Below are positions 23,630 to 32,243 of a stretch of 35,688 nt of DNA, piece after piece; within the stretch, counting starts at the first letter, position 1; each line of letters starts with the position of its first letter. The notes below the pieces were generated by a model. That model saw only the letters and a program-made list of their open reading frames with translations, was not told where the DNA came from and made no database searches. This DNA is from Saprospiraceae bacterium (GTDB lineage: Bacteria > Bacteroidota > Bacteroidia > Chitinophagales > Saprospiraceae). A program made the translations under genes and the position numbers. Location: assembly GCA_021604865.1 (NCBI GenBank), contig BQJU01000075.1, forward strand, positions 1-35,688, given 5' to 3'.

Positions 23630-24478
23630 TTAATTTCTTCTGTAATTCATTCCTCTTAACTCTCTTTGTACAGTTTCAGAAATAAAATCTTCAAGTTCAG
23701 GATTTGCAATTTTCTGCACCTCAAAATTTATTTTCCTCATATATCCTTCGTAAAAGTATTCAAATGGTGTCATTATAGAATCGATTTTAAAACTATCACT
23801 TTTGAATCTTCCCAAATCAATCAACATTTGATATAGAGCATTCACAATAGTAAATCTCGAAGTTGTTGTGATTAAATTTTCGTGCTGAACTTTATCTGTC
23901 AAGTCTTGACTAAATTCTTTGGAAAATTTCGGTTTAAAAGCAAATTCCCATTCTCCGTGTTGAACTTTGTTCCTTAAAGTAAAATTAGGAACCAGATAGT
24001 CTGTTATTACACTTTTTAAGTTAAAATATTGACCGACTAATTCACTTCCTAAATTACTTTGTTCATGGTTGATGTTTACTGTGTCACATACTTCGTCGCC
24101 AGTTGGAACTAAGTCATAAGCAATACAAAATATTACTTTCAAGGTTTTATACCACCTTTGGTCGAGAGCTGGTCTCTCTAACAGATAATTCCTCTGAGCA
24201 TCTGACAATAAATTTTTCTCGTAGTATAGTCTTTTTATGCTTTCTTCTGCCCATGAAACCTGTATTCCAGATAATATTCTTGATAATGACCTTTCAAGAT
24301 TTCTAATTTCATTTTTTTCTGTGTCAGTATCTGGAAGTAAAAATATTAAATTGCCATTCTTATTTTGCTTTCTGTATAAGTTCTTTATTTGATTCCGGAT
24401 TTCTTCGAAACCAATCTTCAACAGCCTCATATTTGAGTTATGATATTCAAAATATGTATCTATCTCGGAACTTGTCAT
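23630..24478 (-). CDS. Unknown protein with HEPN-like RNxxxH motif
   Basis: I do not recognise this 282-residue protein. It is AT-rich, largely helical and soluble, with no signal peptide. The segment FTLRNKVQHGEWEFAF carries an R-x4-H motif followed by Gly, as in HEPN-type ribonuclease domains, but the rest is too divergent to be sure. It sits between two group II intron segments, and the first intron's 3' boundary lies 12 bp beyond its stop. Base composition differs from the nos region, which suggests acquired cargo, possibly defence-related. Confidence 0.5.
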   Translation of the reverse strand: MTSSEIDTYFEYHNSNMRLLKIGFEEIRNQIKNLYRKQNKNGNLIFLLPDTDTEKNEIRNLERSLSRILSGIQVSWAEESIKRLYYEKNLLSDAQRNYLLERPALDQRWYKTLKVIFCIAYDLVPTGDEVCDTVNINHEQSNLGSELVGQYFNLKSVITDYLVPNFTLRNKVQHGEWEFAFKPKFSKEFSQDLTDKVQHENLITTTSRFTIVNALYQMLIDLGRFKSDSFKIDSIMTPFEYFYEGYMRKINFEVQKIANPELEDFISETVQRELRGMNYRRN

Positions 24479-24824
24479 TATTTTTTCTTTTTGGGTGATC
24501 CTGGCCGAAGAAGCATTTTTAGTACTCCTTCGGCCGGGAATCGAACCCGGTAAACTGAATCAGCATTGCTTCATCAATTTAGGACACCTGCCCACGCTTC
24601 ATTTTAGAAGTTCTTATTTTTCTTTTTTCTTAATCACACACAACGCCTGGCTAAGAAACGTAGGGGAGTTTGAAACACTGCCCTTTCGGTTTGCTACTTA
24701 GCCAAACCAAATATTTTTATAATTTACTTTACTTTTTTCATTATCAAAATTTTGGATTGGCGGACTATCCAAAAGCTCTGAACTCCCGAATACCACCGAA
24801 CCCCTATGTTTTCTTAGCCCTTGT
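24479..24824. other. Spacer with tRNA T-arm-like sequence and nested inverted repeats
   Basis: There is no gene. On the minus strand 24526-24550 reads as a tRNA T-arm plus 3' acceptor half (CCGGG-TTCGATT-CCCGG-CCGAAGG-A), but no matching 5' acceptor or D-arm is found within tRNA length, so it is at most a fragment. A hairpin GGCCGAAG / CTTCGGCC spans 24503-24535. A second inverted repeat, TGGCTAAG / CTTAGCCA, spans 24648-24704. Confidence 0.45.
24648..24704. repeat. Nested inverted repeat bounding the HEPN-like cargo gene
   Basis: Perfect 8-bp arms (TGGCTAAG / CTTAGCCA) enclose 41 bp holding smaller complementary blocks (GTAG/CTAC and GTTTGAAAC). Comparable nested hairpins separate the other cargo blocks at 27738, 31129 and 33023. 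It could be a recombination site or a bidirectional terminator. Confidence 0.4.
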
Positions 24825-25480
24825 GTGTGCCTGGCATGTACCGCTGTCGAAAGATAGCAAATTATTCTAGAGGGTGAAAGTCCCTTATACGCGAGATTGA
24901 TTTCTCGAAGTATTAGTAAGTCGCAAGGGTGTTAAGGGTGACCTTAGATCTGAAGGAAGCGAGCCTACAAAAGTCGGTACTGAGGTACACAGCCTGTCCC
25001 GAGTATCGGGAAACTGAATAAGAGGCTGTAAGATTGGATGAGCAAGCACATCATTGTGAAGTCCTAAATCTCGATTTTTAGAGAATAAACGAAGCAGTAG
25101 ATTCAGCAGCGATCGAGCGAAAGAGGATGCAATTACCCGGGGAGATCTCCACAACCAATTATTGGTAGAGTGGAGAAGTCAGCAGAAGTCATAGTAGTGG
25201 AGCCAAACCATTTTGGAATGATTGACCATGTTGTCGATCATTCGAAATGAGAGGGTAGCCATGAAGGGCTGAACGTCGTCCGTTCCAAATTCAGTATGGA
25301 GCCTTACAAACGCTACGGGTAGTTTCCCAGTTTGTGGGTAGCCATATTTTAAGAGAGACTAGCAAACCGGGTGAAAAGAGCCGGTTATGATGGATGATGA
25401 ACCGCCGGATTCGAGGCCCGAATGTCCGGTGGTGTGAGAGGCGCAGTGGCGGTCATCTGGCCGTCACCCGTCTACTCGAT
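24825..25480 (+). ncRNA. ORF-less group II intron
   Basis: The segment begins with a GUGYG-type 5' end (GTGTGCCTGG). It continues with typical domain I text (AGGGTGAAAGTCCC; GATCTGAAGGAAGC; GGTACTGAGGTACAC). Domain V at about 25399-25434 has a perfect 9-bp lower stem (ACCGCCGGA / TCCGGTGGT, one G-U) and the TG bulge. Domain VI has a 7-bp stem (GTGGCGG / CCGTCAC) and the end is CTACTCGAT. At about 656 bp it has no room for a reverse transcriptase, so it needs a maturase in trans. The nearby maturase remnant is dead. The intron end lies 11 bp beyond the stop of the PIN-domain gene on the other strand. Confidence 0.78.
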
Positions 25481-25491
25481 TGCACGCATTT

Positions 25492-27558
25492 TTAACTTTG
25501 AGACTCTAGCCTTTTGATATAGTTATTTATATTTGATTGACTTTGATGACGGTCGTATACACCCTTACAAGCATAGCCAAATAATAATGTAAATATTATA
25601 ACTAATATACCGTAAATTGGATTTTCTTCTAACCCTATAATCGTTAGTTTCACTTGTTCACTATTCCAGTTGCAGCAGTAAAATAGGGAGGTTATATATG
25701 CTCCATAGATTACAACCATTACCACTAAAAAGTAAATAGATCTTTGTTGCCATTTTTTTACTTTCTTATTGATTTCCGCTCTTTTTAATTCCGTTTCTAG
25801 TGAAGTAGCTTTTTCTTTCGCTTTTTCTAATTCCAATGTGGTTTGCTTCAACTCTTTATCTTTTTTTGAAAGCAATTCTTCACTTTTGAGTTTAGCATCC
25901 ATTATCTTAGACCTTTCATCATCAATTTGTTGTCTAGCAATTTGAAATTGTTCTGTTTCAGATTGATAATCCGCAATTGTAGATTGAATCATCGCCTGTT
26001 GCTTCTTTTCGATTTCTTCCTGTTTCTTACTTATCTCTTTGATTTTCTGTATAAACTTTTCTTTATCTTGATTTGCAGTTTCATTGAGTGTTTCAATTCT
26101 TTCTATCTGATTTGATGCAAGCCTAGAAGATAATCTTAATACATCCTGTTCCGATATTCTTTCATCTGAGTATTTTACTATATTTTCCTCAAGTTCTCTA
26201 ATGACTGCGGAACTTGGTAAATGAGAAGTTAACTCTATTGAAACAAGAGAAGCAATCCCTAGTTCAGCGATACGATTTAGCTTAAAATCATCGCCTAATT
26301 TTGGATTGGATAGCCATAAAATATTTAATAAATTATCAGCCTTTATTGTCTCAGAATAATTTTTACCTTGTTTTTTAACAACCCTCTCATATCTATTGCT
26401 CCTATTATAAGCACTATTCACAATCCAGCATTTGACTTGGAAAAAATCGTTTACCAAAGAGGTTCCTCTCTTTTCTTGGGTGTATATAGAGAGCATAGCA
26501 TCATGTAATGCACTAGCAGGCGAATTCCTTATTTTTTTAAACTTCTTGTATTCTTTACTAAATCTTGCTTTGTTTTTAATCTTTTCAGTGTGATAAACCA
26601 CTTCAATATGATTATTACCGATAAAGGTCTCCAGGTTATCCGCATAGCGTAGCAAATCAGCAGCAGATAAATTTCTACGCTTACAAGCATTGTAGATATC
26701 TTCAGGGAAAATGTCACGACTTAAAACAGAGGATGTAAATCCTCTAGATTTAGCTTCCAATAAGGACTTTACTTCATCTATAGTGTCTTGAAGTATCTTA
26801 ATTTTGTATCCTGCTCGTAAAGCAGCTTTTATTGATAACTTACATACTTCGCATGACTCAGGAGTATTCAAATCATGTAATGCAATTACAAAATTTGTGT
26901 CCAAAAGTAAATAACCATCTATATACTTTTCTTCTATTTCATAGTTTACACTGGACACAAGAAGAGATCCAATATAGATTTTTTTTATTGCTTGATATAC
27001 CTCGGGAATACTTTTAAAATAATCAATAAATCTTGCAACAATTGATTGTCCTGATGGCTGACTAATAAAATCAGTTGACCTATCGGAAAGATACTTTGAA
27101 AGATTAATTCTATTCTGGTCTAGAAAAGAGAATAAATCTATATCACTTTTGTCAATCTCATTTGCATTACAAAATGCATCAAATAGTTTTGACAACTTGA
27201 TAATGTCAGACTTTTCATTCGCAATTTGTTGTTCGATTTCTAAAAATTGATAACCTTTCAATTGAAAAGCCCCATCTTGGTATAAAATAAACGACCCTTC
27301 ATTTACATCATTAACTTGTTTAGCAATTATCCCCAAAATTTTTTCAATAGTTGGTTTAGGTATGCTTATGTTATACAACTTCTCTAAATAATCTTTAATC
27401 TCAACATTAGACTCTCCTTGTAAAATCCCGTCTTCGTTCATCTTAGAAAGAAGTCTTTTGACAAGTGGAACAAAAATATCAAGCGGCCCTTCGATATGCG
27501 AGTTTGATTCATTGATGAAGGCTAAAGTACTATATGCTACGGCTATGTTTTGAGTCAT
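25492..27558 (-). CDS. Membrane-anchored PIN-domain protein with long coiled coil
   Basis: Numbering is from the longest ORF (27621). A PIN-like nuclease core begins with YLLLDTNFVIAL (Asp241), followed by Glu283 (DTIDEV) and the HD pair 373-374 (SALHDAML), which could be the acidic metal-binding set. The N-terminal 230 residues are helical and unrecognised. A charged coiled coil spans about 510-615, and two transmembrane helices lie at about 620-641 and 665-685. PIN domains are usually Mg2+-dependent RNases; a membrane-tethered form is unusual. I choose the start at 27558 (MTQNIAVAYS), as the hydrophobic 21 residues before it look like chance. It is AT-rich cargo with no antitoxin beside it. 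Confidence 0.65.
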   Translation of the reverse strand: MTQNIAVAYSTLAFINESNSHIEGPLDIFVPLVKRLLSKMNEDGILQGESNVEIKDYLEKLYNISIPKPTIEKILGIIAKQVNDVNEGSFILYQDGAFQLKGYQFLEIEQQIANEKSDIIKLSKLFDAFCNANEIDKSDIDLFSFLDQNRINLSKYLSDRSTDFISQPSGQSIVARFIDYFKSIPEVYQAIKKIYIGSLLVSSVNYEIEEKYIDGYLLLDTNFVIALHDLNTPESCEVCKLSIKAALRAGYKIKILQDTIDEVKSLLEAKSRGFTSSVLSRDIFPEDIYNACKRRNLSAADLLRYADNLETFIGNNHIEVVYHTEKIKNKARFSKEYKKFKKIRNSPASALHDAMLSIYTQEKRGTSLVNDFFQVKCWIVNSAYNRSNRYERVVKKQGKNYSETIKADNLLNILWLSNPKLGDDFKLNRIAELGIASLVSIELTSHLPSSAVIRELEENIVKYSDERISEQDVLRLSSRLASNQIERIETLNETANQDKEKFIQKIKEISKKQEEIEKKQQAMIQSTIADYQSETEQFQIARQQIDDERSKIMDAKLKSEELLSKKDKELKQTTLELEKAKEKATSLETELKRAEINKKVKKWQQRSIYFLVVMVVIYGAYITSLFYCCNWNSEQVKLTIIGLEENPIYGILVIIFTLLFGYACKGVYDRHQSQSNINNYIKRLESQS

Positions 27559-28013
27559 GTTTTTCCATTTGATTATGTTTATTTTCCCTACTAACATCAA
27601 AATTAAAAATCTGATTATCAATCACTTAATAAATTTAGCATTTTCGCTCATTTTTGCCCTATCTAAGCATTCGGGCGTTAGCAAAAGTAACCAACCGGAG
27701 TACTTTCTGGCAGATTAGATTAAGTCCAACATTAAGTCCGTTAAACAAAGGCGTAGTCCAAGCGAAGCTTTCGCTTAACGGGCTGTTGAACAGAGCCGCC
27801 AGCTTCCCACTAAAATTATGGGCAAAGTATTCGATTTTGTGTTCCCCCTCTACTTGATCGTCCACCATTTAGCTTGAACATTTAGCCTTTTAATTGATCA
27901 GAGGAGTCAAAATACGGCGATTAAAAATAGGACACAAGGGTTTTTATGAATGATTTTAGAGTATCCGGTTATTTGAGGCCATAAACGCTCTGCTGAAGGC
28001 TTGCCACTGAGCT
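27559..28013. other. Intergenic region with nested inverted repeat
   Basis: I see no gene. A nested hairpin lies at 27738-27781 (listed separately). Bases 27960-28013 are where the remainder of the recombinase gene should be, but the frame is lost, so a deletion or replacement must have removed it. Confidence 0.5.
27738..27781. repeat. Nested inverted repeat (CCGTTAA / TTAACGG)
   Basis: Outer 7-bp arms CCGTTAA (27738-27744) and TTAACGG (27775-27781) enclose an inner palindrome AAGCGAA-GCT-TTCGCTT (27760-27776). The 3-nt GCT loop is like that of the palindromes at the right end of the window. The TTAAC cores recall recombination sites, but no consensus can be proven by eye. Confidence 0.45.
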
Positions 28014-28343
28014 TCAGTTCATCACCAATTCTCCCATGCGCAATCCCGTACTATACAATAATCGCAATATCGTTTTGTGCTTTCGATTACGAGTAGCGGC
28101 TATGAGGCCTTTCACTTCTTCTATTGATAGAATCTCTGGTAGAGTCTTTGTCCGATTGGGCCGAGGCAAGCGGACGCAGTTCCATTCTCGTTCCAATATC
28201 TTTTCCCATAATAACTTAATTCCACTGTACGCTCCACTAATACTACCTTCACTACAGCCCTTTTTAACAATCATAAAATGCAGGTAGTTACCAATGTCTT
28301 CTTCTTCCAGTTTACTGGGACATTTGCCATAGTATTTGGCCAT
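28014..28343 (-). pseudogene. Tyrosine recombinase, middle fragment
   Basis: This is the continuation of a tyrosine recombinase. It has the rest of the SAM-like core-binding domain (DIGNYLHFMIVKKG), the interdomain link LPRPNRTKTLPEILSIEEV and the first catalytic Arg (LLYSTGLRMGEL). It then stops after three residues, so the rest of the catalytic box (His-x-x-Arg, Tyr) is lost. The apparent ATG is only the codon at the IS21 junction; the true N-terminus lies at 30928-31025 beyond the IS. Sequence style resembles recombinases found with IS91-type transposases or IntI-like enzymes. It must be inactive. Confidence 0.8.
28339..28343. repeat. IS21 target-site duplication, left copy (GCCAT)
   Basis: GCCAT here and at 30928-30932 directly flank the element ends. 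Removing the element and one copy restores the recombinase reading frame. Confidence 0.85.
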
Positions 28344-28440
28344 TGTGTATTCCGGTCAACTTGTGCCACTCATTCCGGTCTAATTGTGCCACTCTAAAGT
28401 TGGGTGTGAGCTAATTTCGTATTCAAAGGTATAAAATTAT

Positions 28441-29178
28441 TTAATCAGTCAATTTCGTGTTCTTTCTCAGGGATTCTCCATGGAGGACAATTCGATGAGA
28501 GGTGTGGATGATACGATCAAGGATAGCATCAGCGATAGTGCCCTCTCCTATGAGTTGATGCCAGTTAGCTACGGGTATTTGAGAAGTGATGATAAGCGAA
28601 GACTGATCGTATTTATGTTCCACAATATCCATGAGAGCTTGGCGTCCGTTTTGGTCGAAAGGGAGGAGTCCGAAGTCTTCCAGGATGAGGAGTTTTGCTT
28701 TTTGGATGTTGTTGATGAGTTTATGATAAGTGCCCTGTATTCGAGCCAGTTGGATGTCGTCGATGAGTCGGGCGGTGGAGAAATAAATGGTTGGGTGGAG
28801 CTCAATACAAGCTTTACGTCCAATAGCCTGAGCGAGATAACTTTTACCGATTCCGGTTGGTCCGGTGATGATGATGTTTTGGTTTTTAGCTAAAAAGCCG
28901 AGGGTGGCTAGACGCTCAAAAGCGTTTTTATCTAAACCTCGGTGAGCGGTGTAGTCAATATTGTCGATGGTGGCGGGAGCCCGGAAACGAGCATTTTTTA
29001 GCAGGGTGCTCATTTTTTTATTATGCCGATATTCCCATTCCTGATCCACCAGCAGAGTGATGTACTGATCGATGGTGTAATCCTGGCAAAGCTGGTCGTG
29101 TACATTGGTGTAATGGGTGTGTGCCATGCCCAGTAGCCGCATATTTTTCATGCGCTCGATGGTTTGTTGTTGATTCAT
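28441..29178 (-). CDS. istB: IstB-like ATPase of IS21 element
   Basis: IstB is the AAA+ helper that remodels target DNA and selects the site for the IstA transposase. The 245-residue protein has Walker A GPTGIGKS, Walker B LLILEDFG and sensor ITSQIPV, plus an N-terminal IstB helical region (TIERMKNMRLLGMAHTH). Length is normal. It follows istA by 15 bp in the same direction. Confidence 0.93.
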   Translation of the reverse strand: MNQQQTIERMKNMRLLGMAHTHYTNVHDQLCQDYTIDQYITLLVDQEWEYRHNKKMSTLLKNARFRAPATIDNIDYTAHRGLDKNAFERLATLGFLAKNQNIIITGPTGIGKSYLAQAIGRKACIELHPTIYFSTARLIDDIQLARIQGTYHKLINNIQKAKLLILEDFGLLPFDQNGRQALMDIVEHKYDQSSLIITSQIPVANWHQLIGEGTIADAILDRIIHTSHRIVLHGESLRKNTKLTD

Positions 29179-29193
29179 TTTAAAGGTATTTGA

Positions 29194-30762
29194 TTATTGA
29201 TAATAAGCAGCCCCACGGATGTTGGGGTGTACTTGTATAATTTCTTCTTCCAGGGAGAGTTGTTCACCAGCCAAGTCCATTTTGTTAATTAAAATATTGT
29301 GGATAATATGATACCCGTAGCGGCTTAATCCTAAGCCCCGAGCGCAGGCATTGTTCAGCCTTAACTTGTCGAACTTCTTGCTTAAGGACAAGATGCCCAG
29401 GCATTGTTTATAGGCCACTTCGGGGTAGGGTTTACTATCAATGAGTGCCTTGAGATAAGCCTCTACCTGGCTGCCGTATGGACGAGCCAAGCGCGCAAAA
29501 TAGTCGGGAGACCAGTTTTGATAAAACTGATGACTGCTACTGAGGTGTTCTGAAATAGTGATATAAGCGCCTGGTTTATAGCTTCTTGGATGTGAGGCAA
29601 TACGTTCGTTATTATAGCGAACAAACACATTTTGGTAATCATAGCTCACTTCTACTTTTTTGCCAATAAAGCGAAACGGAACGCTGTAGTAGTTTTTATC
29701 GGGAGATAAAAACACATAGCCCATCTTCTGAACGGTGGCCTTGCGGTATGTTTTGAGTTCGTAGCCATCCGAGGGTAAGGGCGAAAGATAAGCTTGCTCA
29801 ATGGTCAAAAACTGCTGCTTACGCGATAGTTTGAGATGCGATAAGAGGTAGTCATTATAAGCTATTAAGCGGAGGTTAATTTCCTTGTTCAGTTCGGCCA
29901 GTGAGAAAAAGGTCATCTTGCTGATAGGATAAAAAATGCGTTGATAAACCAATTTTACCGCTCCTTCTACCAGTGCTTTGTCCTGTGGCGAATAGGTGCG
30001 AGTGGGGTTGATAACGCTACCATAATGCAAGGCCAAATCTTTGAATGACTTGTTTAATGTTGGCTCGTATTTACTACCTTTGGTGACCGCAGATTTTAAG
30101 TTGTCAGGGACAATAGCCTGGGGCGATCCACCAAAAAAACGAAGACAATTATTCATCGAACCAATAAAATGAGGCAGTTGTTGAGAAGGGCTAGCCTCGA
30201 CAAAAGTATACCCACTACAGGGTAAAACACCTACGAAAACTTCCACTTCTACCAACTCACCACTAGTTTTGTCAACATACTGAAGCTTCTTACCCGTGTA
30301 GTCAACGTAGAGCTTGTCGCCTGCTTTGTGGAGCAGTTTGCCGTTTCCTTTGACTTGGTTAAGCCAACGACTTAGGTGTTCACAAAACTGAGTGTAGCTA
30401 TAGCCCTCAGGTATTTTAGCCAAGTACTCTTCCCATAATACCTGCTTGGTACAACCGGGCTTTTTTAGCTCGCTTCGGAAGTACTCAAAGTGCTTACTGA
30501 GTGCTTCGTAGCGTTCTTTTTGAATCGTGCCATTACTGGCAAAGAGAACACTCAGTTCTGCATCACTTAACGATAAAAGCGCTTCTAAAGGCTTATTGCA
30601 GGCCGCTAATTGCTGTACATAGGCATTTACCGAGTTACGGTGAATGCCCGTCAGTCCAGCGATTTTACGATTGCTATGGCCTCCTAACTTGAGTTGTAGG
30701 AGTTGTCTAATATCCATAATTTCTATTCTTTTTGCGGACATACCTTTGTGCTTTTGACACAA
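29194..30762 (-). CDS. istA: IstA-like DDE transposase of IS21 element
   Basis: The 522-residue transposase has an N-terminal helix-turn-helix (LQLKLGGHSNRKIAGLTGIHRNSVNAYVQQL) for binding the end repeats. A DDE integrase core follows: Asp in LYVDYTG, Asp in IVPDNLKSAV and Glu in DKALVEGAVKLVYQR. A C-terminal beta-barrel-like Mu-transposase region (YYSVPFRFIGKKVEVSYD) comes next. The frame is intact and of normal length, so it is probably active. Confidence 0.93.
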   Translation of the reverse strand: MCQKHKGMSAKRIEIMDIRQLLQLKLGGHSNRKIAGLTGIHRNSVNAYVQQLAACNKPLEALLSLSDAELSVLFASNGTIQKERYEALSKHFEYFRSELKKPGCTKQVLWEEYLAKIPEGYSYTQFCEHLSRWLNQVKGNGKLLHKAGDKLYVDYTGKKLQYVDKTSGELVEVEVFVGVLPCSGYTFVEASPSQQLPHFIGSMNNCLRFFGGSPQAIVPDNLKSAVTKGSKYEPTLNKSFKDLALHYGSVINPTRTYSPQDKALVEGAVKLVYQRIFYPISKMTFFSLAELNKEINLRLIAYNDYLLSHLKLSRKQQFLTIEQAYLSPLPSDGYELKTYRKATVQKMGYVFLSPDKNYYSVPFRFIGKKVEVSYDYQNVFVRYNNERIASHPRSYKPGAYITISEHLSSSHQFYQNWSPDYFARLARPYGSQVEAYLKALIDSKPYPEVAYKQCLGILSLSKKFDKLRLNNACARGLGLSRYGYHIIHNILINKMDLAGEQLSLEEEIIQVHPNIRGAAYYQ

Positions 30763-30927
30763 AGGTTCTGAATAGAAATTAACTCACCTGGCACAACTTG
30801 CTCCGGAATCAAACTAATGCCAACTCTCATTTTGGCACAACTTGCTCCGAAATGTGGCACAATTAGACCGGAATCACTGGCACAACTTGAACCGAAATGG
30901 GTGGCACAACTTGCTCCGGATTATCCA

Positions 30928-30932
30928 GCCAT
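30928..30932. repeat. IS21 target-site duplication, right copy (GCCAT)
   Basis: This is the second copy of the 5-bp duplication that flanks the element. Confidence 0.85.
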
Positions 30933-31025
30933 CATTGATACGGCCGTAACGTAACACTTGATTGTCGAAGCACTGTAATTCTTGCGCTCCATCCAATGGA
31001 TCATTTTTTCTCTTAACGCTGACAT
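30928..31025 (-). pseudogene. Tyrosine recombinase, N-terminal fragment
   Basis: The minus strand from ATG at 31025 reads MSALREKMIHWMERKNYSAS and then TIKCYVTAVSMM, a typical start of a tyrosine recombinase core-binding domain. It runs straight into the IS21 end. Joined to the fragment at 28014-28343 with one GCCAT removed, the frame continues as VSMMAKYYGKCP. The two pieces are therefore one gene split by the IS. Confidence 0.85.
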
Positions 31026-31128
31026 AGTAGAGGATTTTGGTGAGTAAATATTTTTCCTCTACTAAGATAAGACCTATGCTCTGATAAGGCCAGTAGCTAC
31101 CGCCGGCAGCGGCGGTTTAGTTCAACGG

Positions 31129-31179
31129 ACCGCGTATATGACGTGCCGACGTTAGGAGGTATGTGCATATACGTACGGT
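31129..31179. repeat. Imperfect hairpin with attC-like features
   Basis: ACCG-CGTATATG (31129-31140) pairs with CATATACG-TA-CGGT (31166-31179), leaving a 2-nt bulge. GTTCAAC just before it (31120-31126) fits the RYYYAAC core used by attC sites, but the matching GTTRRRY core on the other side is poor (GTTAGCA). It lies 10 bp beyond the stop of the CsgG-like gene. Confidence 0.35.
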
Positions 31180-31188
31180 TAGCACCAG

Positions 31189-32238
31189 TCAATTTCTTTT
31201 AAATTTCGTTGGTACAAACCTCATAGTATATGGTTCGATAACATAGTCAATTTCTGAATTTTTCTCTTGTAGTTCAGGTTTTTGAATTTCAGCTGCAAAT
31301 ATTGAAGAGTATGTAATATACATTGTCATGCAGAGAAATTTATCATTAGGAAGTGATTCATTATTTTCCAATGTATCAAAAATAAAACTATGCATTTTGT
31401 CTTTATTATTTGGAGGGTAAATTTCTATAGGGTTTAAATGAGCCGCTGTCCTGAAAAAGTCGTAGAATTTTGTTCCATTTTCACATTCCCAAGGACCAAA
31501 TGCATGTAACCGTGGTATAAATTTAATTGGAACATTATTATTGAATTTTATGTATATTATTAATTTTTCATCGATAATACCTAAAGAAAAATCTACATCA
31601 GGGGGAGTATTTTTTAATTTAAATGTACTATCTTCTTTTGCTTGATTTTCTTTGAGCAATTTAGCAAGTTTATCAATTTGCTTGTCCTTTTCATCTAAAC
31701 GTTTATTAATTTCATTTAGCTTTTCATTTTCAATCATTCCAAATCCTTCTAAAAAGGAGTATTGGTTAAGCATTTTCCTGATTTTGGATTCAAAACTTGA
31801 CAGGTTTGATAATTCTTCTTGCTTGAAACTAATTGTGGGAAAACCTATTTTTGAAGAGACATTTTCTCCAGAAATTTTTATGCATTCTGATTGAAACTCA
31901 ACAATGTCACTAAGCATATCTGAAATAATAAAGTTACCATAAATCACATAATCCACTTTTGCAGCTTGTAATTCTTCAATGTTTTGCTTACCAAAATCCT
32001 CTTGTAAATTTCTCTCATCTTGGATACGCTCTATTATTTGGCTCAATTTCTCTCTTTCAATCACATTAGGTGGATCATCTAGATTTGAAAGTACACTCTC
32101 AAAACTTTTACGTAGAGATTTTCCTTTTTTAAACACATCATTATTTTTGGTAAAATCCATACAAAGTACGTTAACAGAAGATTGAGTTGAAGCTGTTAGT
32201 ACGTTTAGTATAAATAGAAAAATAATTATTCTTTTCAT
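31189..32238 (-). CDS. Secreted CsgG/LpoB-like domain protein
   Basis: A signal peptide (about 1-18) is followed by a region resembling the CsgG-type fold: VNVLCMDFTKN, a helix with RKSFESVLSNL, VIEREKLSQIIERIQDER, and AKVDYVIYGNFI. These match 'acts on X, binds operon partners' domains that are often periplasmic and linked to an outer-membrane complex. A short coiled coil (about 185-215) and an unrecognised strand-rich C-terminus follow. It lies 5 bp downstream of a lipoprotein gene, so they form an operon. It is AT-rich, unlike the nos genes. The role is unknown. Confidence 0.55.
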   Translation of the reverse strand: MKRIIIFLFILNVLTASTQSSVNVLCMDFTKNNDVFKKGKSLRKSFESVLSNLDDPPNVIEREKLSQIIERIQDERNLQEDFGKQNIEELQAAKVDYVIYGNFIISDMLSDIVEFQSECIKISGENVSSKIGFPTISFKQEELSNLSSFESKIRKMLNQYSFLEGFGMIENEKLNEINKRLDEKDKQIDKLAKLLKENQAKEDSTFKLKNTPPDVDFSLGIIDEKLIIYIKFNNNVPIKFIPRLHAFGPWECENGTKFYDFFRTAAHLNPIEIYPPNNKDKMHSFIFDTLENNESLPNDKFLCMTMYITYSSIFAAEIQKPELQEKNSEIDYVIEPYTMRFVPTKFKRN

Positions 32239-32243
32239 TTTAG

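Larger units (their letters stand above)
28344..30927 (-). mobile_element. IS21-family insertion sequence, complete
   Basis: The 2584-bp element holds istA and istB and ends in TG...CA. The left end starts TGTGTATTCCGG and the right end, on the other strand, starts TGGATAATCCGG. Multiple transposase-binding repeats with GGCACAAsTTG cores follow: two at the left end (28360-28392) and five at the right end (about 30789-30923), as is usual for IS21. Both genes are intact and the 5-bp duplication GCCAT is perfect, so the insertion looks recent. Confidence 0.9.

Noticed and set aside
24526-24605. Full tRNA gene on the minus strand
   Set aside because: Only the T-arm and acceptor 3' half are present. 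No CCTTCGG 5' acceptor, D-arm or clean 7-nt anticodon loop could be found.
24495-24701. 68-codon plus-strand frame with 'RPGIEPG'
   Set aside because: The peptide is the usual shadow of a tRNA T-arm read on the wrong strand; it also crosses a hairpin.
23533-25480. One intact intron spanning both intron segments
   Set aside because: Each segment has its own domain V, VI and CTACTCGAT end. The HEPN-like gene between them is on the other strand, so there are two separate introns.
23533-25480. Group IIC introns targeting attC sites
   Set aside because: The maturase tail (AVAQSPILGTT...SMIDYY) does not resemble the class C ending, so I do not claim class C despite the position next to gene ends.
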